Assembly (NCBI GenBank): GCA_024583055.1
Contig: CP102145.1
Location: 124,001-188,000 of the forward strand
DNA length: 64,000 bases
Direction of reading: 5' to 3'
From: Streptococcus suis
Lineage (GTDB): Bacteria > Bacillota > Bacilli > Lactobacillales > Streptococcaceae
A model generated the notes under the pieces. That model worked only from the letters and a program-made list of their open reading frames with translations. It had not been told where the DNA came from and did no database searches. Shown piece by piece: positions 45,007-53,831 of this stretch. Position 1 is the first letter of the stretch; every line of letters starts with the position of its first letter. The translations under genes and the position numbers were made by a program.

Positions 45007-45795
45007 ATGTATAAAACTATAGAATTAGACATTCATGATTCTATTGCGACAATCTCGCTGAATCGGCCGGGATTCGGTAATTCATTTGATAAAACAATGT
45101 TTGAAGAGACAATCCAAACATTTCATAATTTGGCAGACGATTAAAGAGTGAAAATCATCATCTTACGCGCAAATGGAAAAATTTTTTCCGGTGGAGGTGA
45201 CATAAACAAATTTAATAAGCTACTTGAAACTCGGGAGCCGTTTGACTTGAATCACACTCTGAATCCTGGTCGACTAGTTATGGCAATCCGTAATAATCCT
45301 AAGCCAGTTATTGCTGTCGTACAAGCTTCAGCGGCTGGAGCAGGATTTGGGCTAGCGATGGCTTGTGACTACCGTATCATTGGAAAGAAAACCAAGTTTG
45401 TTCCAGCCTTTAATGGTATCGGTTTACCCGGAGATAATGGGCTATTTTATCTCTTGGGCAAACAAATAGGACCATCAAAACTATTTCAATATTTTACAAC
45501 GAATCAGATTATCCGTGCAGAAGAAGCTATGGATTTAGGAATTATCACTAAATCTATAGATGATGAGCATTTGGATAAAGAAGCACTAGATTTTGCTAAC
45601 TTCCTATTGAATACGCCTCTTAAAGTCCTTTCAATTCAAAAAGATTGGCTCAATCGATTCTTCTATCCTGATTTGGAAGCTGCTCTCGAATTAGAAGCTA
45701 TGCAGACCCATTTGTCTTCTAAGGAACAGGCCCTGTTTGAAGCAGTAGGAGCCTTTTTACGCAAGGAAAAACCAGATTTTACAAGGGTCAATTAA
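45007..45795 (+). pseudogene. Second enoyl-CoA hydratase/isomerase gene with nonsense codon
   Basis: From ATG 45007 (AGAAAGGTAAA upstream) the frame reads MYKTIELDIHDSIATISLN and is typical crotonase. At 45142 TAA interrupts it, in a position equivalent to DD(E/K)xVKIIIL. The same frame then runs to 45795 with FSGGGDINKF and ASAAGAGFGLAMACDY. The GELxM glutamate is absent, so it is more isomerase-like than the neighbouring hydratase. A GTG at 45148 could restart translation but would drop the first 47 residues. Confidence 0.8.
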
Positions 45796-45803
45796 ACAAG
45801 GAA

Positions 45804-45836
45804 AAAGAGTTTGGAACTGTTTTCCAAACTCTTTAC
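45804..45836 (+). terminator. Bidirectional terminator between convergent genes
   Basis: AAAGAGTTTGGAA (45804-45816), loop CTGT, TTTCCAAACTCTTT (45821-45834), with T-tract on one side and A-tract on the other. Confidence 0.9.
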
Positions 45837-45843
45837 TTTTATA

Positions 45844-47448
45844 TCATAATTTCTTCCAGTAGACCTTATAGAGGTAATACTGCAAGCTAGCAGCTAAGAC
45901 CAGAACGAGTGTGAATATTCCTGAGCTAACATAGATTGGACCGATAGTATTTGTCAGGATTGTTGCAATCACAAAGAGAATGGTCCCCAGAATCATGGTT
46001 GCAAAAATTGAGCCTGCAATCAACCACTGGCCAGCGCCGCGACCGAAGAGCTGATTAGAATTTTGCCAGTTAAGCATGAGGAGTCGCTGATCCCGCCAAT
46101 AGAAAATCTGTCCAACTAAAATTGCTGTTACTAGGTTACCAATTGTAAAGGCGAAGGCCAAAATTGGGTTTACCTTGAGCAATGCGATTGCCAGGATCAA
46201 ATAGAGCAAGGCTGGTGGCAGAAATTGGACTGCCGAGATAACCCAGAATTTCTGAATGGTAAACTGCTTAAAGTTGATAGGTAGTGTCTTGATAAAGTGA
46301 TAATTTTCCTTTTCCAGCGACATGGCCACCCCAATAAAGGTTGTAGCCCCTGCAAACATACTGCCCAGAATAGCTCCAGCCAGCAGAAAAATACCGAAAT
46401 AATCTACTCCGATTTGACTAAAGGAATTACCATCCATAAATTGTGAGAAACTTGGAAAGAGGGCCACACCCATGATAATTGGCTGCAGGAAGGATTGAAC
46501 CAGGAGATTGCTGTCGTTAAGCGTAGCCAGGTGGTGTTTGACCAGGGCCTGCTTGAGATTGCTAGGAAGTTTGCCAGATTTTTTCCTGCTCTTCTTGCTG
46601 GAAATGGTATCAATGACCAGCATTTGATTGAAATAATTAGGAATAACTGTCTTGGTCGCATAGTAAATCAGACCGAGCATGACCAAGATTGGAAGAGCAA
46701 AATGTAGGAGCGTAGCCAGCGACAAGGTCTTGCTGACTAGATAGTGGAAACCAACAAAGACCGGAATGGTCGGAAATTCCACAAAGCCATCTGTATCAAA
46801 CGACCGTACTTGTTGGCTTTGGATGTACATCATGGCCCCAACAGAAATCAGGGACGCTCCAGTTGTCAAGATGGTTGAAATCAAGGTCTTACGAGGACTT
46901 TTTGTCAGAATAGTTCCAATAAAATGTACCATGATTAGGTTGACCACATTGACCAGGAGCCAGAGGATGGCAAAGGAAAGCAGGGCAAGTGGCAGCAGGG
47001 TCAGTCCTCCGATTTGATAATAGGTCACACCCAGTAGAGTCAGGTTGGGCATGAGGAAGGGCAGTACCATTCCTTGAGCCGACAGAACCTTGGCTACAAA
47101 AACCTCACTGGCTTTGACAGGTAGGGCCAGATAGAGTTTGGTGTCCTTGCTGTCATAGAAGACGGAGAAAAAACCTGTAAATCCATAAAGGATAGCCATG
47201 ACCGTAAAGATTCCCAGCTGCATAGAGAAGAAACCAACCGAGCGACTATAGTCAATTCCAAGGAAAAAGACAGTGTAGAGGACGGCAAAGCCCACTACCA
47301 TAAATCCCTGTTGCCAGAGGATACTCTTGTAGGCTGAAAAGGAGGCATCCTTGCGCTTGCTTTGCTTTTTCTTGACCTGGGCCAGCAATTGCGGATTGGA
47401 GTTGAGGATATTGATTTTCACCAATTCCCAGATGACAGACTTGTTCAT
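45844..47448 (-). CDS. ABC-2-type exporter permease
   Basis: A 534-residue membrane protein with roughly 12-14 hydrophobic segments and a basic cytoplasmic loop (SSKKSRKKSGKLPSNLKQALVKHHL, in parts). It resembles the large ABC-exporter permease family next to EcsA-like ATPases (putative ABC exporter family). It starts four bases inside the end of the ATPase gene, so the two are coupled. Cargo unknown. Confidence 0.85.
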   Translation of the reverse strand: MNKSVIWELVKINILNSNPQLLAQVKKKQSKRKDASFSAYKSILWQQGFMVVGFAVLYTVFFLGIDYSRSVGFFSMQLGIFTVMAILYGFTGFFSVFYDSKDTKLYLALPVKASEVFVAKVLSAQGMVLPFLMPNLTLLGVTYYQIGGLTLLPLALLSFAILWLLVNVVNLIMVHFIGTILTKSPRKTLISTILTTGASLISVGAMMYIQSQQVRSFDTDGFVEFPTIPVFVGFHYLVSKTLSLATLLHFALPILVMLGLIYYATKTVIPNYFNQMLVIDTISSKKSRKKSGKLPSNLKQALVKHHLATLNDSNLLVQSFLQPIIMGVALFPSFSQFMDGNSFSQIGVDYFGIFLLAGAILGSMFAGATTFIGVAMSLEKENYHFIKTLPINFKQFTIQKFWVISAVQFLPPALLYLILAIALLKVNPILAFAFTIGNLVTAILVGQIFYWRDQRLLMLNWQNSNQLFGRGAGQWLIAGSIFATMILGTILFVIATILTNTIGPIYVSSGIFTLVLVLAASLQYYLYKVYWKKL

Positions 47449-48188
47449 GCCTCCTCACCTACCTTTTCCTGCTGGCGGCCAGCCAATTCCAGGTAGATAG
47501 TTTCCAGGTCCTTATCAGGATACTGGGATTTTAATTCTTCCAGGCTACCTACGAAAATCAGACGACCCTTTCTCAGAATGCCAATGCGGTCACATAGTTG
47601 CTCAGCAACGGACAAAACGTGCGTTGAAAAGAGAACCGTATTGCCACCTCTGGCATGTTCCTTCATCATCTGCTTGAGGTCAAAGGAGGCTTGCGGATCC
47701 AGTCCAGTCAAGGGCTCATCCAAAATCCAAATATCTGGATTGGGTATCAGAGCGCCGATAATAATGGTTTTCTGCCGCATACCGTGGGAGAAACTATCGA
47801 TAGGCTCGTGCTGGCGGGCGGTCATGTCGAAAAGAGTTGACAGGGTCCCGATGCGCTGGTCTACGTCCTCCTTCGGCACATCATAGACCTTGCCGAGGAA
47901 GTGCCAGTATTCAAATGCTGTCAGATTGAGGAAGATATCTGGCGAGTCTGGAACGTAGGCAATCCGCTTTTTAATCTCATCCCGATGCTCAGCCAGAGTG
48001 AGATTGTCCACCAAAATATGACCTTCCGTCGCCTCAATAATGGAGGTCAGCAGGCTAATGGTCGTGGTTTTTCCGGCACCGTTGTGGCCAATCAGCCCAA
48101 AAATCTCACCCGATTCAATGGTCAAATTCAAGTCATCCAAGGCAAGATTGTCACCGTAAGCCTTGGTAATGTGGTCGAATGTAATCAT
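47445..48188 (-). CDS. ABC-2-type exporter ATP-binding protein
   Basis: A 247-residue ATPase with Walker A GHNGAGKTT, signature FSHGMRQKTIIIGAL and Walker B IWILDEPLTGLD. The signature departs from LSGGQ, as is common in CcmA/EcsA-type exporters. It forms an operon with the permease downstream on the minus strand. AAGGAGGAA precedes the ATG. Confidence 0.92.
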   Translation of the reverse strand: MITFDHITKAYGDNLALDDLNLTIESGEIFGLIGHNGAGKTTTISLLTSIIEATEGHILVDNLTLAEHRDEIKKRIAYVPDSPDIFLNLTAFEYWHFLGKVYDVPKEDVDQRIGTLSTLFDMTARQHEPIDSFSHGMRQKTIIIGALIPNPDIWILDEPLTGLDPQASFDLKQMMKEHARGGNTVLFSTHVLSVAEQLCDRIGILRKGRLIFVGSLEELKSQYPDKDLETIYLELAGRQQEKVGEEA

Positions 48189-48318
48189 AAGTTCCTCCTT
48201 AATCGTTCAAATGATATATAGATTTATTATACTACTGTCTTAGGACAAAAACAAGAGTTTCTAGAGGAAAAATGTAAAAAAAATCACATTTTTTCTTTAT
48301 GAAATTTTTGGTCAAAAC

Positions 48319-48327
48319 TGCTATACT
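48319..48327 (+). promoter_or_regulatory. Extended -10 promoter abutting the uvrC start codon
   Basis: TG-C-TATACT ends six bases before the uvrC ATG. The predicted transcription start falls at or next to the A of ATG, so the message may lack a leader. Confidence 0.55.
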
Positions 48328-48333
48328 AGACCT

Positions 48334-50112
48334 ATGAACGATACCATTAAACACAAGTTGGAGCTGCTTCCGGACAGTCCGGGTTGCTACCTCCACAAAA
48401 ACAAGTACGGAAAGATTATCTATGTGGGCAAGGCCAAAAACCTGCGCAATCGGGTTCGGTCTTATTTTCGTGGTGCCCATGATACCAAGACAGAGGCTCT
48501 CGTAGCGGAAATTGCTGACTTCGAGTTCATCGTGACAGATTCCAATATCGAGGCCCTCTTGTTGGAAATTAATCTGATTCAGGAAAACAAGCCTCGCTAT
48601 AACATCATGCTCAAGGACGACAAGTCCTATCCTTTTATCAAGATCACCAAGGAACGTCATCCAAGGCTGATCATTACTCGGCAGATTAAGAAGGATGGCG
48701 GTCAGTATTTTGGTCCCTATCCAGATGTGGGTGCGGCCAATCAGACCCTCAAGTTGTTGGATCGACTCTATCCATTTCGCAAGTGTAAATTACCTGAAAA
48801 TCAGTTCTGTCTCTATTATCATTTGGGACAATGTTTGGCGCATGGCGACAATATGCCAAGTATTGCTGACTATGATAGGATGGCCAAGGAAGTAGCCCAG
48901 TTCTTGACAGGGCATGATGATAAGATTGTCACTGATTTGCAGGAAAAGATGAAGGTGGCGGCTGGCAATCTGGAATTCGAGCGGGCTGCGGAATACCGTG
49001 ATCTCCTCCAATCCATTGCCACCTTGCGGACCAAGCAACGTGTGATGGCTCACGACTTGCAAAATCGAGATGTCTTTGGCTACTACGTAGACAAGGGTTG
49101 GATGTGTGTACAGGTTTTCTTTGTTCGGCAGGGGAAACTGATTGAGCGGAATGTCAATCTTTTTCCATACTATAATGATGCGGACGAAGATTTTTTGACC
49201 TACATCGGTCAGTTTTACAGGGACCAACAACATTTGATTCCCTCTGAAGTGTTGATACCGCAGGATATTGACCAAGAAGCCGTCGAAGCTCTGGTAGATA
49301 CCAAGGTCATCAAGCCCCAGCGTGGGGAGAAGAAGCAGCTGGTGAATTTGGCGACGAAAAATGCGCGTGTCAGTCTGGAGCAGAAGTTTAATCTTTTGGA
49401 GAAAAATCTGGAGAAAACCTACGGTGCTATTGAGAACATTGGCCAGTTCTTGGGGATCCCGACGCCGGTTCGTATCGAGGCTTTTGATAACTCCAACATC
49501 ATGGGAACCAGTCCTGTGTCGGCCATGGTGGTCTTTGAAAATGGGGTGCCTAATAAAAAGGAATACCGCAAGTACAAGATTAAGACGGTGGAGGGACCAG
49601 ATGACTATGCCTCTATGCAGGAAGTCTTGCGCCGCCGTTATAGTCGCGTCCTCAGAGAAGGCTTGGTGCCACCCGATTTGATTATCATTGACGGTGGTCA
49701 GGGACAGGTCAATGTGGCCAAGCAGGTTATCGAGCAGGAGCTAGGCATGTCCATTCCCATTGCAGGTTTGCAGAAGAATGACAAGCACCAGACCCACGAA
49801 TTGCTGTTTGGAAATCCGCTTGAAGTGGTGGAATTGCCCCGTAACTCGCAAGAATTTTTCCTCCTACAACGCATTCAGGACGAGGTACACCGCTTTGCCA
49901 TTGAGTTTCACCGTCAGGTTCGTTCGAAAAATTCTTTCTCATCAAAATTGGATGGTATTGAGGGCTTAGGACCAAAGCGCAAGCAGGCTCTGATGAAACA
50001 TTTCAAATCCATTGGCAATATCCAAGCAGCAAACATACAAGAAATCGCCGAAGCAGGTGTGCCTTATAAGGTAGCGGAGAAGGTCAAGGAGAAGTTGAAC
50101 AATGAAAATTGA
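48334..50112 (+). CDS. uvrC: Excinuclease ABC subunit C
   Basis: A 592-residue nucleotide-excision-repair nuclease. The N-terminal GIY-YIG domain shows [29 protein letters not shown] (in parts). The UVR motif lies near 205-240, the RNase H-like domain includes [19 protein letters not shown] and [12 protein letters not shown], and the end has a helix-hairpin-helix pair ([19 protein letters not shown]). It cuts on both sides of lesions bound by UvrB. No ribosome-binding site precedes the ATG, yet the N-terminus matches the family start. Confidence 0.97.
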   Translation: MNDTIKHKLELLPDSPGCYLHKNKYGKIIYVGKAKNLRNRVRSYFRGAHDTKTEALVAEIADFEFIVTDSNIEALLLEINLIQENKPRYNIMLKDDKSYPFIKITKERHPRLIITRQIKKDGGQYFGPYPDVGAANQTLKLLDRLYPFRKCKLPENQFCLYYHLGQCLAHGDNMPSIADYDRMAKEVAQFLTGHDDKIVTDLQEKMKVAAGNLEFERAAEYRDLLQSIATLRTKQRVMAHDLQNRDVFGYYVDKGWMCVQVFFVRQGKLIERNVNLFPYYNDADEDFLTYIGQFYRDQQHLIPSEVLIPQDIDQEAVEALVDTKVIKPQRGEKKQLVNLATKNARVSLEQKFNLLEKNLEKTYGAIENIGQFLGIPTPVRIEAFDNSNIMGTSPVSAMVVFENGVPNKKEYRKYKIKTVEGPDDYASMQEVLRRRYSRVLREGLVPPDLIIIDGGQGQVNVAKQVIEQELGMSIPIAGLQKNDKHQTHELLFGNPLEVVELPRNSQEFFLLQRIQDEVHRFAIEFHRQVRSKNSFSSKLDGIEGLGPKRKQALMKHFKSIGNIQAANIQEIAEAGVPYKVAEKVKEKLNNEN

Positions 50113-50167
50113 ACGCTCTGCCATTTTATGGTAAAATAAAGGATAATGACTGTAGAAGGAGAAAGCA

Positions 50168-50296
50168 ATGGCTTTTGGAGAAGAAAAACACAAGAAAACT
50201 TTATTTGAACGCTTTACATTATTGATTGTTATTATTATGGTGGTTGCCACGATCGCTGGTTTAATTTTCCCTGCAATCAATGCATTGATGAACTAA
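50168..50296 (+). CDS. DUF4044-type small membrane protein
   Basis: A 42-residue protein: a charged start (MAFGEEKHKKTLFERF) and one hydrophobic helix (TLLIVIIMVVATIAGLIFPA). This is the pattern of the small DUF4044 family of Firmicutes. It has a good ribosome-binding site (AGAAGGAG) and a terminator directly after. Function unknown. Confidence 0.75.
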   Translation: MAFGEEKHKKTLFERFTLLIVIIMVVATIAGLIFPAINALMN

Positions 50297-50322
50297 AAAG
50301 GCGCTTTTTAGCGTCTTTTTCA
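50297..50322 (+). terminator. Terminator of the small membrane-protein gene
   Basis: AAAGGCGCT, loop TTTT, AGCGTCTTT, then TT. Confidence 0.8.
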
Positions 50323-50341
50323 GAGAAAGATTAGGTAGATT

Positions 50342-51655
50342 ATGAGTATGTTTTTAGATACTGCCAAGATTAAGGTCAAGGCAGGTAAGGGTGGCGACGG
50401 GATGGTTGCCTTCCGTCGTGAAAAATACGTTCCCAACGGCGGTCCGTGGGGTGGTGACGGTGGTCATGGCGGTCACGTTATTTTCAAGGTAGACGAAGGC
50501 TTGCGTACCCTCATGGATTTTCGTTACAACCGCATTTTCAAGGCGGATGCCGGTGAAAAAGGTATGACCAAGGGCATGCACGGTCGTGGTGCGGAAGATT
50601 TGATTGTGCGCGTGCCGCAGGGAACAACCGTTCGTGATGCGGAGACTGGCAAGGTTATCACCGACTTGGTGGAGCACGGTCAGGAGTTCGTCATTGCCCA
50701 CGGTGGTCGTGGTGGCCGTGGAAATATCCGCTTTGCCACGCCGAAAAATCCTGCGCCTGAAATTGCTGAGAATGGTGAACCAGGTGAGGAATGCAATCTG
50801 GAATTAGAACTAAAAGTTCTGGCGGACGTTGGTCTGGTTGGTTTCCCATCTGTTGGGAAATCCACTCTCCTCAGCGTTATTACAGCTGCCAAGCCAAAAA
50901 TTGGTGCCTACCATTTTACAACCATTGTACCGAATTTGGGAATGGTGCGAACTAAATCAGGCGAATCCTTTGCGGTTGCCGATCTGCCAGGCTTGATTGA
51001 GGGAGCTAGTCAAGGTGTCGGCCTGGGAACGCAATTCCTACGTCATATTGAACGGACGCGTGTTATCTTGCACGTTTTGGACATGTCAGCCAGCGAAGGC
51101 CGTGATCCCTATGAGGACTATGTGGCCATTAACAATGAATTGGAAACCTACAATCTTCGTCTCATGGAACGTCCGCAGATTATTGTTGCCAATAAGATGG
51201 ACATGCCAGATGCGGAAGAGAATTTGAAAGAATTCAAGAAGAAGCTGGTAGCCAACTATGATGAGTTTGACGAACTGCCACAGATTTTCCCGATTTCCGG
51301 TATTGCTCATCAAGGATTGGAAAACTTGCTGGAGGCGACAGCAGAATTGCTTGAGAAAACGCCAGAATTCTTGCTGTATGAAGATTCTGATTTCCAAGAG
51401 GAAGAAGCTTACTATGGTTTCAATCCAGATGAACCTGAATTTGACATTAGCCGTGCGGATGATGCCAGCTGGATCTTGTCTGGCGACAAGCTAGAAAAAC
51501 TCTTTACCATGACCAACTTTGACCGCGACGAATCTGTTATGAAATTCGCCCGTCAGTTGCGTGGAATGGGTGTTGATGAAGCCCTCCGTGCGCGCGGTGC
51601 CAAGGACGGTGACACTGTCCGCATCGGCAAATTTGAATTTGAATTTGTTGATTAA
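50342..51655 (+). CDS. obg: GTPase ObgE/CgtA
   Basis: A 437-residue GTPase. The glycine-rich Obg domain fills about 1-160 ([27 protein letters not shown], in parts). The G domain has [18 protein letters not shown] and NKMDMP, and the OCT domain ends at 437 ([23 protein letters not shown]). It works in late 50S ribosome assembly and the stringent response. The ATG at 50342 is used; ATG 50348 is possible. Confidence 0.97.
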   Translation: MSMFLDTAKIKVKAGKGGDGMVAFRREKYVPNGGPWGGDGGHGGHVIFKVDEGLRTLMDFRYNRIFKADAGEKGMTKGMHGRGAEDLIVRVPQGTTVRDAETGKVITDLVEHGQEFVIAHGGRGGRGNIRFATPKNPAPEIAENGEPGEECNLELELKVLADVGLVGFPSVGKSTLLSVITAAKPKIGAYHFTTIVPNLGMVRTKSGESFAVADLPGLIEGASQGVGLGTQFLRHIERTRVILHVLDMSASEGRDPYEDYVAINNELETYNLRLMERPQIIVANKMDMPDAEENLKEFKKKLVANYDEFDELPQIFPISGIAHQGLENLLEATAELLEKTPEFLLYEDSDFQEEEAYYGFNPDEPEFDISRADDASWILSGDKLEKLFTMTNFDRDESVMKFARQLRGMGVDEALRARGAKDGDTVRIGKFEFEFVD

Positions 51656-51766
51656 CGTAGCAGTTTGGCTGCAAGTTAACTTGCTAGTCAAACTACGCCA
51701 AGTCCTATGGGATCTTGGCTAGCTACCTTACTAACTACACCCAAATGGTAGTATCGCCCATTTGGG
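51656..51766 (+). promoter_or_regulatory. Three consecutive hairpins after obg, no identity
   Basis: Hairpin 1 (51656-51697) has CGT-AGTTTG paired with CAAACT-ACG and an inner GCAAG-TTAA-CTTGC. Hairpin 2 (51698-51718) is CCAAGTCC with GGGATCTTGG. Hairpin 3 (51740-51766) is CCCAAATGG with CCATTTGGG. None has a T-run. A fourth weak stem (GGTC/GACC) lies further on. The region up to 51902 has no gene. Confidence 0.5.
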
Positions 51767-51916
51767 TTCCGTGTCGTAACCTGTTTAGTGGACTTTTTCA
51801 GCTGGTCTCCCAGAAACTGGACGGGACCATAAGACTGAGTGTCCCGCTATTATTCAACAATCATCAACCTGAGCTTGTGTTTCAGGGCTACATTTTATTC
51901 CTCAAGGAGGTATGCA

Positions 51917-52078
51917 ATGGGTGATAAACCAATATCCTTCAAGGATAAGGATGGAAATTTTGTTTCGGCAGCCGATGTTTGGAATGCTGAAAAATTAGAA
52001 GAGCTTTTCAATAAACTCAACCCCAATCGTAAACTTCGTTTGGAACGCGAGCGATTGGCCAAGGAAACTACGGAATAA
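51917..52078 (+). CDS. Conserved small hypothetical protein (53 aa)
   Basis: MGDKPISFKDKDGNFVSAAD then a charged amphipathic end (LNPNRKLRLERERLAKE). A strong AAGGAGG lies eight bases upstream of ATG 51917. No membrane segment or known domain. The highly charged helix suggests a soluble cytoplasmic protein. It looks like a small protein that recurs in streptococci, but I cannot name its role. A terminator follows at 52089. Confidence 0.75.
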   Translation: MGDKPISFKDKDGNFVSAADVWNAEKLEELFNKLNPNRKLRLERERLAKETTE

Positions 52079-52088
52079 TAAAATATTA

Positions 52089-52116
52089 CCTGCCAATATC
52101 TGTTGGCAGGTTGTTT
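52089..52116 (+). terminator. Terminator of the 53-aa protein gene
   Basis: CCTGCCAA, loop TATCTG, TTGGCAGG, then TTGTTT. Confidence 0.85.
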
Positions 52117-52258
52117 CTTACTTCTATTTTTGTAAATTTTCTTGAAAATCCTCCAACATATAAAGAAAACTTATAGGATGTTTTCACAGTTTCGTTTTAC
52201 ATTTTCTATGTCCTGTGATACTATTGGTTCATTCCAATGGAAAGTTAAGGTATAAACA

Positions 52259-52408
52259 ATGACATCAACATTCAATCAAATCTCTGAAACTAATCGTTCA
52301 GAATTTATCCAACGTCTATTTGACACAAATATGACAAATGAAGAAGTTGCGCCTCTTTTGTCTCTGACTGAGGAAGAAGTTGCTGTTTTGCGTTTGCAAA
52401 CTGCATAA
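52259..52408 (+). CDS. Small hypothetical protein (49 aa)
   Basis: ATG 52259 to TAA 52408. The protein is soluble and acidic: MTSTFNQISETNRSEFIQRL, later EEVAPLLSLTEEEVAVLRLQ. The last part resembles a helix-turn-helix tail. A plausible promoter (TTTACA, then TACTAT after about 17 bases) lies upstream, and the leader has AAGG about a dozen bases before the ATG. I do not recognise it; coding status is likely but not proven. Confidence 0.5.
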   Translation: MTSTFNQISETNRSEFIQRLFDTNMTNEEVAPLLSLTEEEVAVLRLQTA

Positions 52409-52494
52409 GAAATATTAAAATCATACCTTACATAGCTTTTATCAATTTTATTGGAAAAAGATGATATTATGATGAAAAATTATGCAGTTTTCTA

Positions 52495-52523
52495 TTGACA
52501 AAAGTCTTGAAAACAGGTATGAT
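52495..52523 (+). promoter_or_regulatory. Promoter of the aromatic ABC operon leader
   Basis: Consensus TTGACA (52495-52500), a 17-base spacer and TATGAT (52518-52523). Transcription should start near 52530, leaving a leader of about 315 bases. Confidence 0.9.
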
Positions 52524-52556
52524 AGTTACAAAATAAACAGTGAAAGGAAACAAGCT

Positions 52557-52619
52557 ATGCTGAAAAAGGGTCGCATGACTATGCTTGCTCATACTTATTT
52601 CTACGGCTATTTTAGATAG
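52557..52619 (+). CDS. Leader peptide with YFYGYF
   Basis: ATG 52557 has AAAGGAAA at 52544-52551 upstream and encodes 20 residues ending THTYFYGYFR-like: the codons at 52596-52613 read Tyr-Phe-Tyr-Gly-Tyr-Phe, followed by Arg and TAG at 52617. Five aromatic codons in six is very unlikely by chance. The end of this ORF can pair with downstream leader RNA, so ribosome position would set transcription read-through. It is probably a regulatory peptide and not a functional protein. Confidence 0.75.
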   Translation: MLKKGRMTMLAHTYFYGYFR

Positions 52620-52800
52620 TGTTTGTAGACATGGTAGACATGGATGCAAACACAAAATCGTAAGGTTTGTATCTATGTGGCTGTAGTTGTTTTGACCTGT
52701 GCCCATAGATGATACATCTAAACGGCACGCAGCATTCATCTTGTTTTCAAAATGCAGTTGAATAGTGGGGACCGTTTAGAGTGATTCTAGACGGTCTTTT
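52611..52800 (+). promoter_or_regulatory. Attenuator of the aromatic ABC operon
   Basis: Region 1 TTTAGAT (52611-52617, the end of the leader ORF) can pair with region 2 ATCTAAA (52716-52722). Two hairpins are nested between them: GTGTTTG/CAAACAC (52619-52653) and GTATCTATG/CATAGATGATAC (52669-52715). Region 2 TCTAAACGG (52717-52725) can instead pair with region 3 CCGTTTAGA (52772-52780) as antiterminator. Region 3 also forms the terminator GACCGTTTAGA/TCTAGACGGTC (52770-52796) with a T-run. The three states are mutually exclusive. There is no T-box UGGN-ACC motif. Confidence 0.8.
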
Positions 52801-52801
52801 T
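52770..52801 (+). terminator. Leader terminator of the aromatic ABC operon
   Basis: GACCGTTTAGA (52770-52780), loop GTGAT, TCTAGACGGTC (52786-52796), then TTTTTC; eleven paired bases. Confidence 0.9.
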
Positions 52802-52846
52802 CTGGTTTGATTGCTTCATTGTATAATTATTAAAAGGAGATAAATC

Positions 52847-53806
52847 ATGAGATTTAAAAAGTTGATTCTTAGTTCAGTAGCAGTTTTATCTGCCGTGACT
52901 CTTGCTGCTTGTAGCGCAAATGGTTCAGATGACCAGACGACAAAAGTCGGCATTATTCAATACGCAGAGCATGAGGCTTTGACCGGTGCACGTAAGGGCT
53001 TTGTGGAGGCACTTGCTGCAGCGGGTTATAAGGAAGGTGAAAACCTGACCATTGACCTGCAAAATTCGCAAGGTGACCAAGCTAACTTGCAGACCATGGT
53101 CGAGCAATTGGCTGGGAAGAATGACCTCAACTTTGCTATTGCAACACCAGCGGCTCAGGCTATGTTGAATGCTGACAGTGAGACTCCGAGCGTCTTTACA
53201 GCTGTTACAGATCCTGTTGAGGCAGGTTTGGTTGAGTCGCTTGATGCACCCGGTGGAAGTATGACGGGTTCGATAGACGCGACGGATGTAGAAGGGCAGA
53301 TTGATATGTTGCTCAAAGTCGTACCGTCAGCGAAAACAGTTGGTATTTTTTACAATTCAAGCGAAGTGAATTCAGAAGTACAGGCTGAGCAAGCTACGAA
53401 AGCTTTGGAGGCTAAGGGGGTTAAGGTTGAAGTCGCAACTGTTACGACAACAAATGATGTGCAACAGGCTATTACTTCATTAGCTGGTAAGGTCGATGCC
53501 ATTTACCTGCCGACGGATAATACCGTAGCGTCAACTGCGTCAACTATTGGTGAGGTGCTCAAGGAGGCAAAAGTTCCGTCTATCGGAAGTGATGCTGCTT
53601 ACTTGGAAGGGGTCCTCTTCACTTACGGTGTGGATTACCATGCAATCGGTGTTCAGGCAGGTGAATTGGCTGCCAAAATCTTGGATGGAGAAAAACCGGC
53701 TGATTTGCCTGTTCAAAAACCACAAACTGCAGCTATCGCTATCAACGAAGAAATGGCTGTAGCAGTAGGGATTGACCCAGAAACCATTAAAGCATTAGAA
53801 AAGTAA
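52847..53806 (+). CDS. TrpX-type ABC substrate-binding lipoprotein 1
   Basis: A 319-residue lipoprotein of the COG2984/TrpX binding-protein family. The signal peptide ends in the lipobox LAAC near residue 22. The core begins VGIIQYAEHEALTGARKGF and has SQGDQANLQTM, FTAVTDPVEAGLV and LPTDNTVAST. Such proteins feed a TrpY permease and TrpZ ATPase and were linked with aromatic amino acids. It is the first gene after the attenuator. The next binding protein is 25 bases downstream. Confidence 0.9.
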   Translation: MRFKKLILSSVAVLSAVTLAACSANGSDDQTTKVGIIQYAEHEALTGARKGFVEALAAAGYKEGENLTIDLQNSQGDQANLQTMVEQLAGKNDLNFAIATPAAQAMLNADSETPSVFTAVTDPVEAGLVESLDAPGGSMTGSIDATDVEGQIDMLLKVVPSAKTVGIFYNSSEVNSEVQAEQATKALEAKGVKVEVATVTTTNDVQQAITSLAGKVDAIYLPTDNTVASTASTIGEVLKEAKVPSIGSDAAYLEGVLFTYGVDYHAIGVQAGELAAKILDGEKPADLPVQKPQTAAIAINEEMAVAVGIDPETIKALEK

Positions 53807-53831
53807 AAACGTGTAAGGTAGGGAAGAGAGA

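Noticed and set aside
52530..52800. T-box riboswitch in the leader of the aromatic ABC operon
   Set aside because: The usual AGGGTGGNACC element is absent. GTGGGGACC at 52766-52773 is close, but it has an extra G and its strand pairs as part of the terminator and the antiterminator. The leader ORF and nested stems fit peptide-based attenuation better.
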